Notes: generated from the sequence alone by a model not told the origin. 64,000 bases of DNA from Burkholderiales bacterium (GCA_019635015.1 JAHCAG010000019.1:1-64000); one strand, 5' to 3'; positions 1 to 8,407 are shown, counted from the stretch's first letter. Numbers and translations: made by a program.

Positions 1-6
1 ACCTTG

Positions 7-96
7 AAACCTTTGGCCATAGAGGTCGCGGAGAGTACAGAGAACGGCAAACCCGGTTTCTCTCTGTGCTCTCTGTGACCTCTGTGGCCTGCTTTT
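7..96. repeat. MITE-like inverted repeat, copy 1
   Basis: Imperfect inverted repeat. The left arm (16-44) reads GCCATAGAGGTCGCGGAG onward and the right arm (about 60-88) ends in GTGACCTCTGTGGC. A second copy with near-perfect arms lies at 51995-52116, and both copies share flanking AACCTTT and TGCTTTT ends. No coding capacity and no transposase nearby. It lies directly upstream of the sufU-like gene, so it may form part of the leader or a terminator from the gene before the window. Confidence 0.75.
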
Positions 97-112
97 GAAT
101 TTTGGTTCGAAC

Positions 113-556
113 ATGGACAGCCGCCAGCTTTATCAGGAGATGATCCTCGAGCACAACAAGAAGCCCCGCAACTGGGGGCTGCTCGCCGACGCCACGCACA
201 AGGCCGAGGGGCTCAACCCGCTGTGCGGGGATCACATTCACCTGTCGCTGAAACTGAACGGCGACCAGGTCGAGGCCCTGGGTTTCGAGGGCGAGGCCTG
301 CGCGATCTGCAAGGCCTCGGCTTCGATGATGACCGCCGCGGTCAAGGGCAGGAGCCGGGCCGATGCCGAAGCCATGGTGCAGGAATTCCGCGACATGACC
401 ACCGGCAAACTCGATCCGGCCGGACCGCATCACCTCGGCCGCCTGACGGTGTTCGCCGGCGTGCGCGACCTGCCGACGCGGGTCAAGTGCGCGATCCTGC
501 CCTGGCACACGCTGCATGCCGCGTTTGCCGGCACCGACACCGCGTCCACCGAGTAA
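113..556 (+). CDS. sufU: SufU/IscU-like Fe-S cluster scaffold
   Basis: Scaffold on which [Fe-S] clusters are built from persulfide sulfur before transfer to apoproteins, in the cytoplasm. About 147 aa from ATG 113; an in-frame ATG at 95 lies closer to the repeat and gives a less typical N-terminus. The start resembles SufU (LYQEMILEHNKKPRN), followed by NPLCGD, the CAICKASASMM segment and a late VKCAILPWHTL. Those three cysteines are the expected cluster/zinc ligands. It is followed by an Nfu-like carrier and a Rieske ferredoxin, so this is probably the tail of a suf operon whose sufBCDS lie upstream of the window. Confidence 0.85.
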   Translation: MDSRQLYQEMILEHNKKPRNWGLLADATHKAEGLNPLCGDHIHLSLKLNGDQVEALGFEGEACAICKASASMMTAAVKGRSRADAEAMVQEFRDMTTGKLDPAGPHHLGRLTVFAGVRDLPTRVKCAILPWHTLHAAFAGTDTASTE

Positions 557-573
557 GCCGAACAGTCCGCAAC

Positions 574-1140
574 ATGCCGAAAATCGCCGAAATCGAACCG
601 ACGCCCAATCCCAACGCGATGAAATTCATCCTGCGGGAGCCGCTGACCTGGGGCATCACGCGTTCGTACGACAGGCCGGAGCAGGCGGTGGGCGACCCGC
701 TGGCGATGGCGCTGTTCGACATCGAGCATGTCACCAACGTGTTCTACGTCGATCACTGGGTCACCGTGACCCAGGACGGCGGCGCCGACTGGCAGGAATT
801 GATGCGCAAGCTGGCGGTGCCGATCCGCGACGCGCCCTCGGCCGATGCGCAGTCGGCGCAGCTTGCCGAGCAGGCGGGCGAGGAGCTCGATCCGGAGAAA
901 CTGAGTCCGGAAGACCGCGACCGCCTGGACCGCATCAATGCCGCGCTCGACGAACAGGTGCGGCCGTACCTGCAGAACGACGGCGGCGACCTGTACGTGG
1001 TCGGGCTCGAAGGCAACCGCCTGTCGGTGCATTACCAGGGCGCCTGCGGCAGCTGCCCGAGCTCGCTGTCGGGCACGCTTGCCGGCATCGAAAGCCTGGT
1101 GCGGCAGATCGAACCCGACCTCGAAGTCGTCGCGGTGTAG
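574..1140 (+). CDS. NifU-like/Nfu Fe-S carrier with N-terminal Nfu_N domain
   Basis: Late-acting Fe-S cluster carrier, 188 aa. Residues about 1-85 form an Nfu_N domain (IEPTPNPNAMKFI is its hallmark). A charged linker follows, then a C-terminal NifU domain with NDGGDLYVVG and the cluster-binding CGSCPSS (CxxC) motif. The ATG at 574 is chosen because it begins the Nfu_N domain; the same frame is open much further upstream but overlaps sufU. Only 17 nt separate it from sufU and 3 nt from the Rieske gene, so the three are cotranscribed. Confidence 0.85.
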   Translation: MPKIAEIEPTPNPNAMKFILREPLTWGITRSYDRPEQAVGDPLAMALFDIEHVTNVFYVDHWVTVTQDGGADWQELMRKLAVPIRDAPSADAQSAQLAEQAGEELDPEKLSPEDRDRLDRINAALDEQVRPYLQNDGGDLYVVGLEGNRLSVHYQGACGSCPSSLSGTLAGIESLVRQIEPDLEVVAV

Positions 1141-1143
1141 GCG

Positions 1144-1464
1144 ATGGCGGACTGGGTCACCGTCGCCGCGGCCGGCGAAATCGCTCCCGGCGCCTGCAAG
1201 GTCGCCGATGTCGACGGCGTCGCCGTCGCGGTGTTCAACATCGGCGGCGAATATTTCGCGATCGAGGATGTGTGCACCCATGACGGCGGCGAACTGGCCA
1301 GCGGCCACCTCGACGGCGACCAGGTGGTCTGCCCGCGCCACGGCGCGCGTTTCTGCGTCCGCACCGGCGACGCCCTGTCGGCGCCGGCCTACGAACCGAC
1401 CGCAAAATTCCCGCTGCGCGTCGAGGACGGGCAGATCCAGGTGCGGGACGACCGCTGGGAGTGA
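1144..1464 (+). CDS. Rieske [2Fe-2S] ferredoxin-like protein
   Basis: Small soluble Rieske-type ferredoxin of 106 aa. Cluster ligands are visible as CTHDGG (CxH) and CPRHGARF (CxxH), about 18 residues apart as in NirD and bacterial biphenyl-type ferredoxins. No signal peptide or membrane segment, so it is a cytoplasmic electron carrier. Third gene of the suf-like run, starting 3 nt after the Nfu stop, which suggests a role in Fe-S assembly or repair rather than in a ring-hydroxylating dioxygenase. Confidence 0.85.
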   Translation: MADWVTVAAAGEIAPGACKVADVDGVAVAVFNIGGEYFAIEDVCTHDGGELASGHLDGDQVVCPRHGARFCVRTGDALSAPAYEPTAKFPLRVEDGQIQVRDDRWE

Positions 1465-1469
1465 AAGGG

Positions 1470-1577
1470 CAGTGCAGAATGAACAGTGCAGAGTGAAAAA
1501 TGAGTAGCGCAGGCTGTAAGTCCCGCTATCCAACCGCGCTGTTCCGCTCTGCATTTTTCATTCTGCACTCTGCACTG
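1470..1577. repeat. Inverted repeat of GCAGAATG/GCAGAGTG type
   Basis: Noncoding segment whose left part (AGTGCAGAATGAACAGTGC onward) is largely the reverse complement of its right part (CATTTTTCATTCTGCACTC onward), around a unique GC-rich centre. It fills the gap between the Rieske gene and the next gene. A similar but different tandem/inverted repeat lies at 22837-22920. Probably a dispersed palindromic element that could fold in mRNA. Confidence 0.6.
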
Positions 1578-1585
1578 TCTTATCA

Positions 1586-2632
1586 GTGGACACCCTGACC
1601 CACGCGCTGTCCGGCGCGCTGCTGGCCCGCGCCACCGCGGGCCTCGAAAAACCCGCGCTGCCGCTGGGCCGCCGCGTCGCCGTCGGTGCGCTGGTGGCGG
1701 CGTTTCCCGACATCGACATCGTCGCGTCGTGGATTTCTCCGCTGGCCTATCTCTATCACCACCGCGGGATCACGCACTCGCTGGTGATGCTGCCGCTGTG
1801 GACGATTCTGCTGTCGCTGGTCTTCGCGCTGATCTGGCGCAAGGGTCCGGGCTGGAAAACCTACGCGCCGGTGGTCGCGCTGTCGCTGGCCGCGCACATC
1901 GCCGGTGACTGGATCACCAATTTCGGCACGATGATCTTCGCGCCGTTTTCGGACTGGCGGATGGGGCTCGGCACGACCTTCATCATCGACCTCTGGTTCA
2001 GCGGCATCATCGTCGCCGGCCTGCTGACGTCGCTGCTCTGGCGGCGTTCGCGCTGGCCGGCGGTCGCCGGTCTGGCGCTGCTGGTCGCCTATGTCGGCCT
2101 GCAGTACGTGTCATTGCAGCAGGCGGTCGATTTTGGCGAGCGCCATGCACGGGCCGCCGGCATCCGCGCGGTGGTGGTGACCGCGCTGCCGCGCCCGGTG
2201 TCGCCCTTCAACTGGATGGTGGTCGTCGAGGACGACGCGGGGTACCACTACAGCCACGTCAATGTCCGGCGCGACCGGCTGCTGTCCGCCGGTCCCGAAG
2301 CGGGCCTCATCGCGCGGCTCGACGCCGTCTACCGGCCGCTCGACCGGGCCGTCTGGGAATACAGCCCGCGTTTCGGCAACGGCGGCGAACGCGCCGCGGT
2401 GCGCGCCGTGTTCGGGCATCCGGACTTCGCGTTTTTCCGCTGGTTTTCCGCCTATCCGGTGCTGCACCGGATCGATGACGCGGGCGACCGGCTCTGCGTC
2501 TGGTTCAAGGATCTGCGTTTCCTGACGCCGGGCCGCGACGGGTTCCCTTTCATCTACGGCCTGTGCGGCGAAGCTGCCGGGCCGATGCGGCCCTATGGCC
2601 TCGAAGGTGGCGGTCGCTTTCCTGTTTACTGA
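1586..2632 (+). CDS. Membrane-bound metal-dependent hydrolase, YdjM/DUF457 family
   Basis: Inner-membrane protein of 348 aa from a GTG start; no clear ribosome binding site because a repeat lies directly upstream, so the exact start is uncertain. The N-terminus MDTLTHALSGALLAR with later FPDID and YHHRGITHS is the conserved metal-binding pattern of the family (T-H, D-x-D, H-x-x-x-T-H). Four or more hydrophobic segments occupy about residues 60-175, followed by a soluble C-terminal half of unknown function. The reaction is not established. Confidence 0.8.
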   Translation: MDTLTHALSGALLARATAGLEKPALPLGRRVAVGALVAAFPDIDIVASWISPLAYLYHHRGITHSLVMLPLWTILLSLVFALIWRKGPGWKTYAPVVALSLAAHIAGDWITNFGTMIFAPFSDWRMGLGTTFIIDLWFSGIIVAGLLTSLLWRRSRWPAVAGLALLVAYVGLQYVSLQQAVDFGERHARAAGIRAVVVTALPRPVSPFNWMVVVEDDAGYHYSHVNVRRDRLLSAGPEAGLIARLDAVYRPLDRAVWEYSPRFGNGGERAAVRAVFGHPDFAFFRWFSAYPVLHRIDDAGDRLCVWFKDLRFLTPGRDGFPFIYGLCGEAAGPMRPYGLEGGGRFPVY

Positions 2633-2692
2633 ACGGATTGCGGCCGCGCACTGAATCCGGCCGGGTGAATTGCTGTCACTCGCCCCGGAGAA

Positions 2693-3562
2693 TCAATAAG
2701 TATTTGATTTTATTGATATTTTTTCGTTTTCTGCGGACAGTAGCCAAGGCAGGGCATCGAGCCCGCCGTGGTTGATCGCATAGGTCGTCTGTCCGCCCAC
2801 CACCGGCTTGGCGTGGTAGGCGATGCTGACGCCGCACTCGGCCATGAACTTCAGGTCATTGGCGCCGTCGCCGATGCCGGCGATCTGTTCCCGTTGCAGT
2901 CCGAGTTCGCCCGCGACCCGCAGCAGCGCCGCGCGCTTGGCGTCGGCGTTGACGATGCCGCCCGTCACATGGCCGGTCAGTTTGCCGTCGACGATCTCCA
3001 GCACGTTGGAGTGCGTGTAGTCGAGCTGCACGCGCGATTTCAAACGGTCGGTCATGAAGGTGAAGCCGCCGGACACCAGCAGCGTCTTGATGCCGGCTCC
3101 GCGCACAGTCTCCAGCATGCGTTCGGCGCCGGGCGAAAACTTCAGCCGCTCGTCGTAGACCCGCTGCAATGCCGATTCGTCGAGCCCCTTCAGCAGCGCC
3201 AGTCGTTCGCGCAGGCTCTGGTCGTATTCGATTTCACCGCGCATCGCGCGCTCGGTGATCCTGGCGACTTCCGGCTTGATGCCGACCATGTCGGCCAGCT
3301 CGTCGATGGTCTCCATCGTGATCAGCGTCGAATCCATGTCCATCACCAGCAGGCGGAAATCGCCGAGCCGGCGGCCCTCCGGCACGAAGCCGTGGTCGAG
3401 TTGCGCACCGGCGCACAGTTCGGCGATGCCGGCGGCGGGCTGCGCGTCGCGCAGGCGGAAGGCGGTGCCGGAGAGACGATCGATGGCGGAGGCGCCCGAC
3501 AGTTTCGCCAGCGTCTTGAGGTCGCGCGTTTCGACGTCCGCGCCCTGGATCACGAGATGCAT
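2693..3562 (-). CDS. serB: Phosphoserine phosphatase SerB, C-terminus extended by an AT-rich element
   Basis: Last step of serine biosynthesis: hydrolyses O-phosphoserine to serine. 289 aa with an N-terminal ACT-like region and a HAD phosphatase core: DMDST (Asp75 nucleophile, Asp77 acid/base), VSGGF at 163-167 and GDGANDL at 231-237. The final residues (ISIKSNTY) and the TGA stop are encoded by an AT-rich dispersed element at 2697-2726, so the native stop appears lost and the tail is not part of the family. Convergent with the upstream plus-strand gene. The start has no good ribosome binding site, but a TATAAT (3589-3594, minus) lies upstream. Confidence 0.92.
   Translation of the reverse strand: MHLVIQGADVETRDLKTLAKLSGASAIDRLSGTAFRLRDAQPAAGIAELCAGAQLDHGFVPEGRRLGDFRLLVMDMDSTLITMETIDELADMVGIKPEVARITERAMRGEIEYDQSLRERLALLKGLDESALQRVYDERLKFSPGAERMLETVRGAGIKTLLVSGGFTFMTDRLKSRVQLDYTHSNVLEIVDGKLTGHVTGGIVNADAKRAALLRVAGELGLQREQIAGIGDGANDLKFMAECGVSIAYHAKPVVGGQTTYAINHGGLDALPWLLSAENEKISIKSNTY
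2697..2726 (-). repeat. AT-rich IHF-like element, copy 1
   Basis: Minus strand contains AATCAAATACTTA (2697-2709), an exact match to the IHF consensus WATCAANNNNTTR, preceded on the same strand by an A/T-rich stretch with the shared AATAAA. It overlaps the end of serB and lies between convergent genes. Confidence 0.7.
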
Positions 3563-3624
3563 GGGAGGTTCCGGAAAAAGGAGCGGCGATTATAACGAAG
3601 GCATCGCCGCCGGCCGTGCGTTAC

Positions 3625-4428
3625 TCAGGGCGCGGTGATCCACGCTGCGATGCGGGTGACCACCTCACGCTCGATGCCGTTGAAGCCGTGATGGGCGCGC
3701 GCCTGACAGGGATCGCCTTCGCTGGTGCCGCCCTCGAAGACCATCAGCTCCTTGCGCGGGGGCGTGGTCAGCCGTTCCATCAGCCGCGGCACGTCGCTGA
3801 ACAGGCAGACGCGGCAGGCATCCTCGCGGTGGTGGACGACCAGCACCGGAATGCGGATGCGGTCCAGCGCCATGCGCGTCACGTCGCGGCTGCGCTGATC
3901 GTTGACCACGGTGGCGGTCAGCACGATGCCGTCGGGACCGCCGAAAGCCAGTGGCAACTGCGTCGCGACCCAGGCGGCGGACTGCGTGCCGCGGCTGGTG
4001 CCGACCAGCCACACCGGAATCTTCGCCTGCTCCCGCAGCCAGGCGATCACGGCGTTGACATCGGCGACATGCGCCACGGTCTGGCGGTTGCCGGACAGGA
4101 ACGGATAGGACTGCCTGTCCGACGGCGCGTCGATCACCACCGTGGTCAGGCCCTGTTCGACGAACAACTGCCGCGAGCGCAGCAGGAAATTGCCGGCCAG
4201 TTTCGGGATGCGGCCGTCGGGCTCCAGCATCAGGCCGCCGTCGCCGCCGGCGAACAGGATCACCGCGGCCTTCGGTTTTTCCGGCGTGATGACGAGGATG
4301 CGCTGGGTGACGCCGGGGCGCGAAGGCAGGTCGACGACGCGTGACGATTGCGCCGCGGCGGCGCCGGTAGCCAGGCACAGCAGCAGGGCACCGAGCACCG
4401 CGGGCAGGCTCATCGTTTTTTGGGCCAT
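3625..4428 (-). CDS. Secreted alpha/beta hydrolase family protein
   Basis: 267 aa from ATG 4428 (MAQKTMS); the internal MSLPAVLG start is also possible. A signal peptide is followed by A/B-hydrolase features: an FAGGDGG oxyanion-loop-like segment and GTSRG, the nucleophile elbow (GxSxG). A late conserved His is present in AHHGFNG. Two internal Cys (CRVC) and one near EGDPC could form disulfides, fitting a periplasmic location. Substrate unknown. The upstream AhpD-like gene is on the same strand 31 nt away, so the two may be cotranscribed. Confidence 0.75.
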   Translation of the reverse strand: MAQKTMSLPAVLGALLLCLATGAAAAQSSRVVDLPSRPGVTQRILVITPEKPKAAVILFAGGDGGLMLEPDGRIPKLAGNFLLRSRQLFVEQGLTTVVIDAPSDRQSYPFLSGNRQTVAHVADVNAVIAWLREQAKIPVWLVGTSRGTQSAAWVATQLPLAFGGPDGIVLTATVVNDQRSRDVTRMALDRIRIPVLVVHHREDACRVCLFSDVPRLMERLTTPPRKELMVFEGGTSEGDPCQARAHHGFNGIEREVVTRIAAWITAP

Positions 4429-4459
4429 GTCCGGGATGGCGTGCCGGCGCCGGTGCCGC

Positions 4460-5065
4460 TCAGCGCGAAGGGCGCGCCTCCGGATTCGGCTGCATGCCCA
4501 GCGCGTTGTTGATGCGATTGTTCGAGTTGTAGATCGCGACCACCTGGATCGCCTCGAAAATCTCCGCTTCGGCAAATCCCGCGGCGCGCAGCCCGCCCAT
4601 CAGCGTGGCGTCGACGTCGGCCGGATGCAGCGTGAGCTTCGACGCGAAATCCGCGAGCGCGCGATGCCGCGGCGACAGGTCGGCGCGGCGCCAGGCCAGG
4701 CACAGCGTGTCGACCAGGTGCGGATCCATGCCGTATTTCTTCAGTGCCGACGAATGCGACAGGATGCACACCTCGCAGCGGTTCTCGACGCTGCTCACCA
4801 GCGCCAGCAGTTCGCGCTCCAGCGGCGGCAGGTGGCCGTCCGCCAAACGCATCAGCCGGTCCATGTAGCCCTGGTACAGCGCCAGCCGGCCGGGGCCGAA
4901 GGGCAGCTTCAGGAAGTTGCGCACATAGCCGAGGCGCTCCCGGCTTTGCTGCTGCAGCTCGAGTACCGCGGGCTCGGGTTTCGCGGGCGCGGCAAGCCGC
5001 AGCCAGGAAAAGCGCCCGGCCTTGCCGGTTTTCGTTGCGGCGGTCTTTTTTGCGGTCCTGCTCAT
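4460..5065 (-). CDS. AhpD-like / carboxymuconolactone decarboxylase family peroxidase-related protein
   Basis: 201 aa. The core carries ENRCEVCILSHSSAL, the ExxxCxxCxxxH motif of AhpD-type alkylhydroperoxidases, in which the CxxC pair is redox active. A NSNNRINNAL tail is typical of the uncharacterised peroxidase-related subgroup. The lysine-rich N-terminal 25 residues look disordered. Cytoplasmic. Probably reduces peroxides or serves a related thiol-redox role; the true electron donor is unknown. Confidence 0.8.
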   Translation of the reverse strand: MSRTAKKTAATKTGKAGRFSWLRLAAPAKPEPAVLELQQQSRERLGYVRNFLKLPFGPGRLALYQGYMDRLMRLADGHLPPLERELLALVSSVENRCEVCILSHSSALKKYGMDPHLVDTLCLAWRRADLSPRHRALADFASKLTLHPADVDATLMGGLRAAGFAEAEIFEAIQVVAIYNSNNRINNALGMQPNPEARPSR

Positions 5066-5096
5066 GCGTGTTCTCCGGTGTTGACGGTGCCGCGCA

Positions 5097-6077
5097 TCAC
5101 TCGGGCTGGATGCCCGCGTTGCGCGCGACCTTGATCCATTTTTCGATTTCGCTGCGGGTGAACCGGTCGTATTCCTCGGGCGTGCTGCCGACCGGATCGG
5201 CGCCTTCGCCGGACAGGCGCTCGCGCACCGCCGGGTCCGACAGCGCCGTTTTCAGCGCGCCGAGCACGCGGTCGATCGCCGGGCGCGGCGTGCCGGCCGG
5301 GGCGAAGAGGCCGAAGCCCGCGGTGACGACGAAGCCCGGCACGCCGGATTCGATCATCGTCGGCACGTCGGCTGCGGCGGGCGAGCGTTTCTCGCCGCCC
5401 TGCGCGATCATGCGCAGCCTGCCCGCGCGCGACTGGCCGATGATCGCCGGCATGCTGCTGATCAGCAGTTCGACGTGGCCGGCCATCGTGTCGGTCAGCG
5501 CCGGACCGGCGCCCTTGTACGGCACGTGGGTCATTTTGATCTGCGCCACCGAGCCCAGCAGCTCGGCCGACAGGTGGCCGATGCTGCCGCGGCCGGCGCT
5601 GCCGTAATTGAGCTGGCCGGGTTTCGACTTCGCCAGCGCGATCAGCTGCTTCGCGTTTTTCACCGGCAGCGAGGGATGCACGACGATCGCGCTCGGCACG
5701 TCGGCGACCTTGGAAATCGCGGCGAAACTTTTCACCGGGTCAAAGGGCAGTTTTTTCACCATCGCCGGATTGATCACATGCGCCGCCGACACCATCAGCA
5801 GCGTGTAGCCGTCGGGCGGCGATTTCGCCGCCATGTCGGTGCCGAGCATGCTGCCGGCGCCGCCGCGGTTGTCGATGATGATCTGCTGGCCGAAGGCCTT
5901 GCTCATGCCCGGGACGACGATGCGCGCGATGATGTCGGTGTTGCCGCCGGGTGCGAAGGGTACGATCATGCGCACGGTCTTGTTCGGGTAGTTCTGCGCC
6001 AGCGTGGTGCCGGCAAAGCCGGTCAGTGCCAGTGAGAGCAGGGTGCAGCATGCGGTCTGGATATGTTCCGGTTTCAT
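5097..6077 (-). CDS. Bug-family tripartite tricarboxylate transporter receptor (TctC-like)
   Basis: Periplasmic solute-binding receptor of 326 aa. ATG 6077 is chosen because GGAGGAGACG lies just upstream and a clean signal peptide follows (hydrophobic core ending TTLAQ). Family marks: NYPNKTVRMIVPFAPGG, DIIAR, IIDNRGGAGS, and VPYKGAGPAL near the middle. Binds a carboxylate, as most Bug proteins do; ligand not predictable. Divergent from the SDR gene with 130 nt between starts, so both may share a regulator. Confidence 0.9.
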   Translation of the reverse strand: MKPEHIQTACCTLLSLALTGFAGTTLAQNYPNKTVRMIVPFAPGGNTDIIARIVVPGMSKAFGQQIIIDNRGGAGSMLGTDMAAKSPPDGYTLLMVSAAHVINPAMVKKLPFDPVKSFAAISKVADVPSAIVVHPSLPVKNAKQLIALAKSKPGQLNYGSAGRGSIGHLSAELLGSVAQIKMTHVPYKGAGPALTDTMAGHVELLISSMPAIIGQSRAGRLRMIAQGGEKRSPAAADVPTMIESGVPGFVVTAGFGLFAPAGTPRPAIDRVLGALKTALSDPAVRERLSGEGADPVGSTPEEYDRFTRSEIEKWIKVARNAGIQPE

Positions 6078-6207
6078 TTTCGTCTCCTCCGTTTGTTGTC
6101 TGTTCCGGCGCAGGTGGCCGGATTTTTTTGCCAGGATCGACATGCTAGCATCAGCATTCGCTAATAATTTGATCCAACTCAGTCAAACCTCAAAGGATTG
6201 TCAGCAT

Positions 6208-6987
6208 ATGGACCTCGGAATCAGGGGCAGGACCGCGCTGGTCTGCGCGGCAAGCAAGGGACTCGGACGCGCCTGCGCAATGTCGCTGGCGCGTGAAGGC
6301 GTTGATGTCACGATCATGGCGCGCGGACGCGAGGCGCTGGAGCAGACCGCCGAAGACATCCGCAAGGCTTCCGGCGTGAAGGTCACGGCCCTCGTCGCCG
6401 ACATCACCACGCCCGAAGGCCGTGCCGCGGTACTGGCCGCCTGTCCGCAACCCGACATCCTGGTCAACAACGCCGGCGGCCCGCCGCCCGGGGACTTCCG
6501 CAACTGGAGCCGTGAAGACTGGATCAAGGCGGTCGATGCCAACATGCTGACGCCGATCGAGCTGATCAAGGCCACGGTCGACGGCATGATCGCGCGCAAA
6601 TTCGGCCGCATCGTCAACATCACCTCGAACTCGGTGAAGGCGCCGATCGAGGAACTCGGGCTGTCGAACGCCGCGCGCTCCGGACTGACCGGCTTCATCG
6701 CGGGACTGGCGCGCAAGACCGTGCGCCACAACGTCACCATCAACAACATCCTGCCCGGACAGTTCATGACCGACCGCCTGAAGACAAGGCTGACGGTCAA
6801 TGCGAAAGAAGCGGGGATCACGCTCGAGCAATACCTGGCCAAACGCAGCCAGGTGATTCCCGCCGGCCGTTTCGGCGACCCGAACGAATTCGGTGAACTC
6901 TGCGCCTATGTCTGCAGCATGCAGGCGGCTTTCATCACCGGGCAGAACTTCCTGATCGACGGCGGCACCTACCCCGGTACTTACTGA
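6208..6987 (+). CDS. Atypical short-chain dehydrogenase/reductase
   Basis: 259 aa, single Rossmann domain. The dinucleotide motif is ASKGLG instead of TGxxxGIG, the NNAG motif is present (LVNNAGG), and the usual catalytic YxxxK is replaced by SNAAR after NITSNSV. This matches the 3-oxoacyl-ACP-reductase-like SDR subgroup known to lack a perfect catalytic tetrad. ATG 6208 is chosen for the fold start; the frame is open further upstream. Likely acts with the divergent Bug receptor in catabolism of an imported acid (inference). Confidence 0.82.
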   Translation: MDLGIRGRTALVCAASKGLGRACAMSLAREGVDVTIMARGREALEQTAEDIRKASGVKVTALVADITTPEGRAAVLAACPQPDILVNNAGGPPPGDFRNWSREDWIKAVDANMLTPIELIKATVDGMIARKFGRIVNITSNSVKAPIEELGLSNAARSGLTGFIAGLARKTVRHNVTINNILPGQFMTDRLKTRLTVNAKEAGITLEQYLAKRSQVIPAGRFGDPNEFGELCAYVCSMQAAFITGQNFLIDGGTYPGTY

Positions 6988-7113
6988 GCGGCGCGCCGGG
7001 CGGCGGGGGCATTTGCCCCGGGGGAACTGCTCGTCCACAATGCCGGGCAGTATCCATCGCGGCACAACCGCAGCGCCGGGTCCGCATGCCGGGCAGGGCG
7101 GGAGGAGGGCGCC

Positions 7114-8313
7114 ATCAAACGTTACAGCTGGATCGATGCAGTCGCCGCCGCGACCGAGGAGGGGCATGCGCTGACGCCGCAACTGCGCCAGCTGCTGACA
7201 TCGATTGATGACCTGCTGTTCGATGCCTGGGATCTCGGGGCAAACATCGTCCTGGTGTGGACGCGGGTTGGCGACGAATACCGGTTTCTTGCGGTGCGCC
7301 ACTACGCCATCCTCGAACCCTTTGACGCCGACCCCGCCGCTGCGGGCGTGGCTGACGTTGTGGCTTTCATCGACGGCATCTTTGCCGGGCAGCGCCATGT
7401 GACAACCGCGGAGTTCGAGCGCATCTGCGGCGTGCTCGGCAAGACCGCCCGTGTCATCCGCAAGGTGTTTCCCGTGGCCGGAGAGCCCGGCGATGCGCTG
7501 GTGACCCGGCTCATCGCGCGTTACAGCGTGTCGCTGGTGCCGCGGCGCGCGGTGGTGCTGCTCGACGCGGTCGGTTTCTCGCTGCGCACGCCGCTGGAGC
7601 AGGTGGCGATGCTCAACAGCATCAGTTACTCGGTGAACTCGGCCTACCGCCAGTTGCTGTCCAAGGACGTCGACATCAATTTCGCGCGCACCACCACCGG
7701 CGACGGCTTCTACATCTGGAACCGCAGCCAGACCATCGAAGGCAATATCGCCCTCTACAAGCTGGTGATGCTGGTCCTTGCCGACAATGCTGTCGCACGG
7801 CGCAAGGCGCAGCGTTTTCCGGTGCCGCAGCTGCGCGCCGCCTTCCATGTCGGCAAGCACTACGAGTTCCACCAGGTCGAGGGACTCAATCCCACGACCT
7901 TCGGCTATATCGTCGGCCAGGTCACCATCGACCTTGCACGCATGATCGAGCAGGCCCTGCCCGGGCAGATCCTGCTCGGCGACTTCGTGATCGAGATGGC
8001 CGGCGACAACGATGCCGGTGCGCGCCATTTCAACACCCTCGACTTCGTCGAACGCGCCGCGCGCAGCCTCAACCAGTTGCGCGGGCTGGTGGTGGCCGGC
8101 GACGAGATCGGCAACATCCGCTGCTACCTCACCGGGGAGGCGCTCCCCGGGGGCGGTTTCATGGTCAACCGCTACGAACTGCGCGACAAACACGGCATCG
8201 TGCATCCGGTCTACAACGCCAAGATCAACATCCACCGCCGGCGCGCCGGACCGATTTTCCTGGGTATCCAGCACCGGGACCTGCACCCGCCGCGGATACT
8301 GCCCGAACACTGA
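7114..8313 (+). CDS. Class III nucleotide cyclase-like domain protein with apparent ATC start
   Basis: About 400 residues if translation begins at 7114. A strong GGAGGAGG (7101-7108) lies 5 nt before ATC AAA CGT, and coding-like sequence runs on from there. The frame contains no ATG, GTG or TTG until GTG 7255, which would cut off 47 well-formed residues. The C-terminal half resembles cyclase-fold proteins: VVLLDAVGFS, then ARTTTGDGFYIWN, then an LRAAFHVG-like segment. No membrane helix. Whether it makes a cyclic nucleotide cannot be told; the metal and base-specifying residues are not a clean match. Confidence 0.55.
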   Translation: MKRYSWIDAVAAATEEGHALTPQLRQLLTSIDDLLFDAWDLGANIVLVWTRVGDEYRFLAVRHYAILEPFDADPAAAGVADVVAFIDGIFAGQRHVTTAEFERICGVLGKTARVIRKVFPVAGEPGDALVTRLIARYSVSLVPRRAVVLLDAVGFSLRTPLEQVAMLNSISYSVNSAYRQLLSKDVDINFARTTTGDGFYIWNRSQTIEGNIALYKLVMLVLADNAVARRKAQRFPVPQLRAAFHVGKHYEFHQVEGLNPTTFGYIVGQVTIDLARMIEQALPGQILLGDFVIEMAGDNDAGARHFNTLDFVERAARSLNQLRGLVVAGDEIGNIRCYLTGEALPGGGFMVNRYELRDKHGIVHPVYNAKINIHRRRAGPIFLGIQHRDLHPPRILPEH

Positions 8314-8366
8314 GCTGCAGCGGCGGTCACGCTGCCGGCGATCTCCCGGGTATCGAAAGTCGTTCG

Positions 8367-8394
8367 TATCTATTTGATTTTATTGACTAAAATA
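8367..8394 (-). repeat. AT-rich IHF-like element, copy 2
   Basis: Minus strand core AATCAAATAGATA (8367-8379), one mismatch to WATCAANNNNTTR, with the shared upstream AATAAA and AT-rich flank. It lies in the 147-nt gap between the cyclase-like gene and prfC. Confidence 0.65.
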
Positions 8395-8407
8395 TCGCTG
8401 TTATAAT
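8379..8407 (+). promoter_or_regulatory. Candidate promoter of prfC
   Basis: A perfect TATAAT (8402-8407) sits 17 nt after TTTATT (8379-8384), a weak -35. Transcription would start near 8414, giving a leader of about 47 nt before the prfC ATG. The -35 region lies inside the IHF-like element, so IHF could affect it directly. Confidence 0.45.

Noticed and set aside
6161..6174. TAATAATTTGATC upstream of the SDR as a 13th IHF-like element
   Set aside because: The core has a mismatch and the flanking AATAAA block is absent, so it was not counted in the family.
6190..8310. A 706-codon minus-strand frame across the SDR and cyclase-like genes
   Set aside because: Spans two plus-strand genes and their gap with no recognisable domain; a high-GC artefact.
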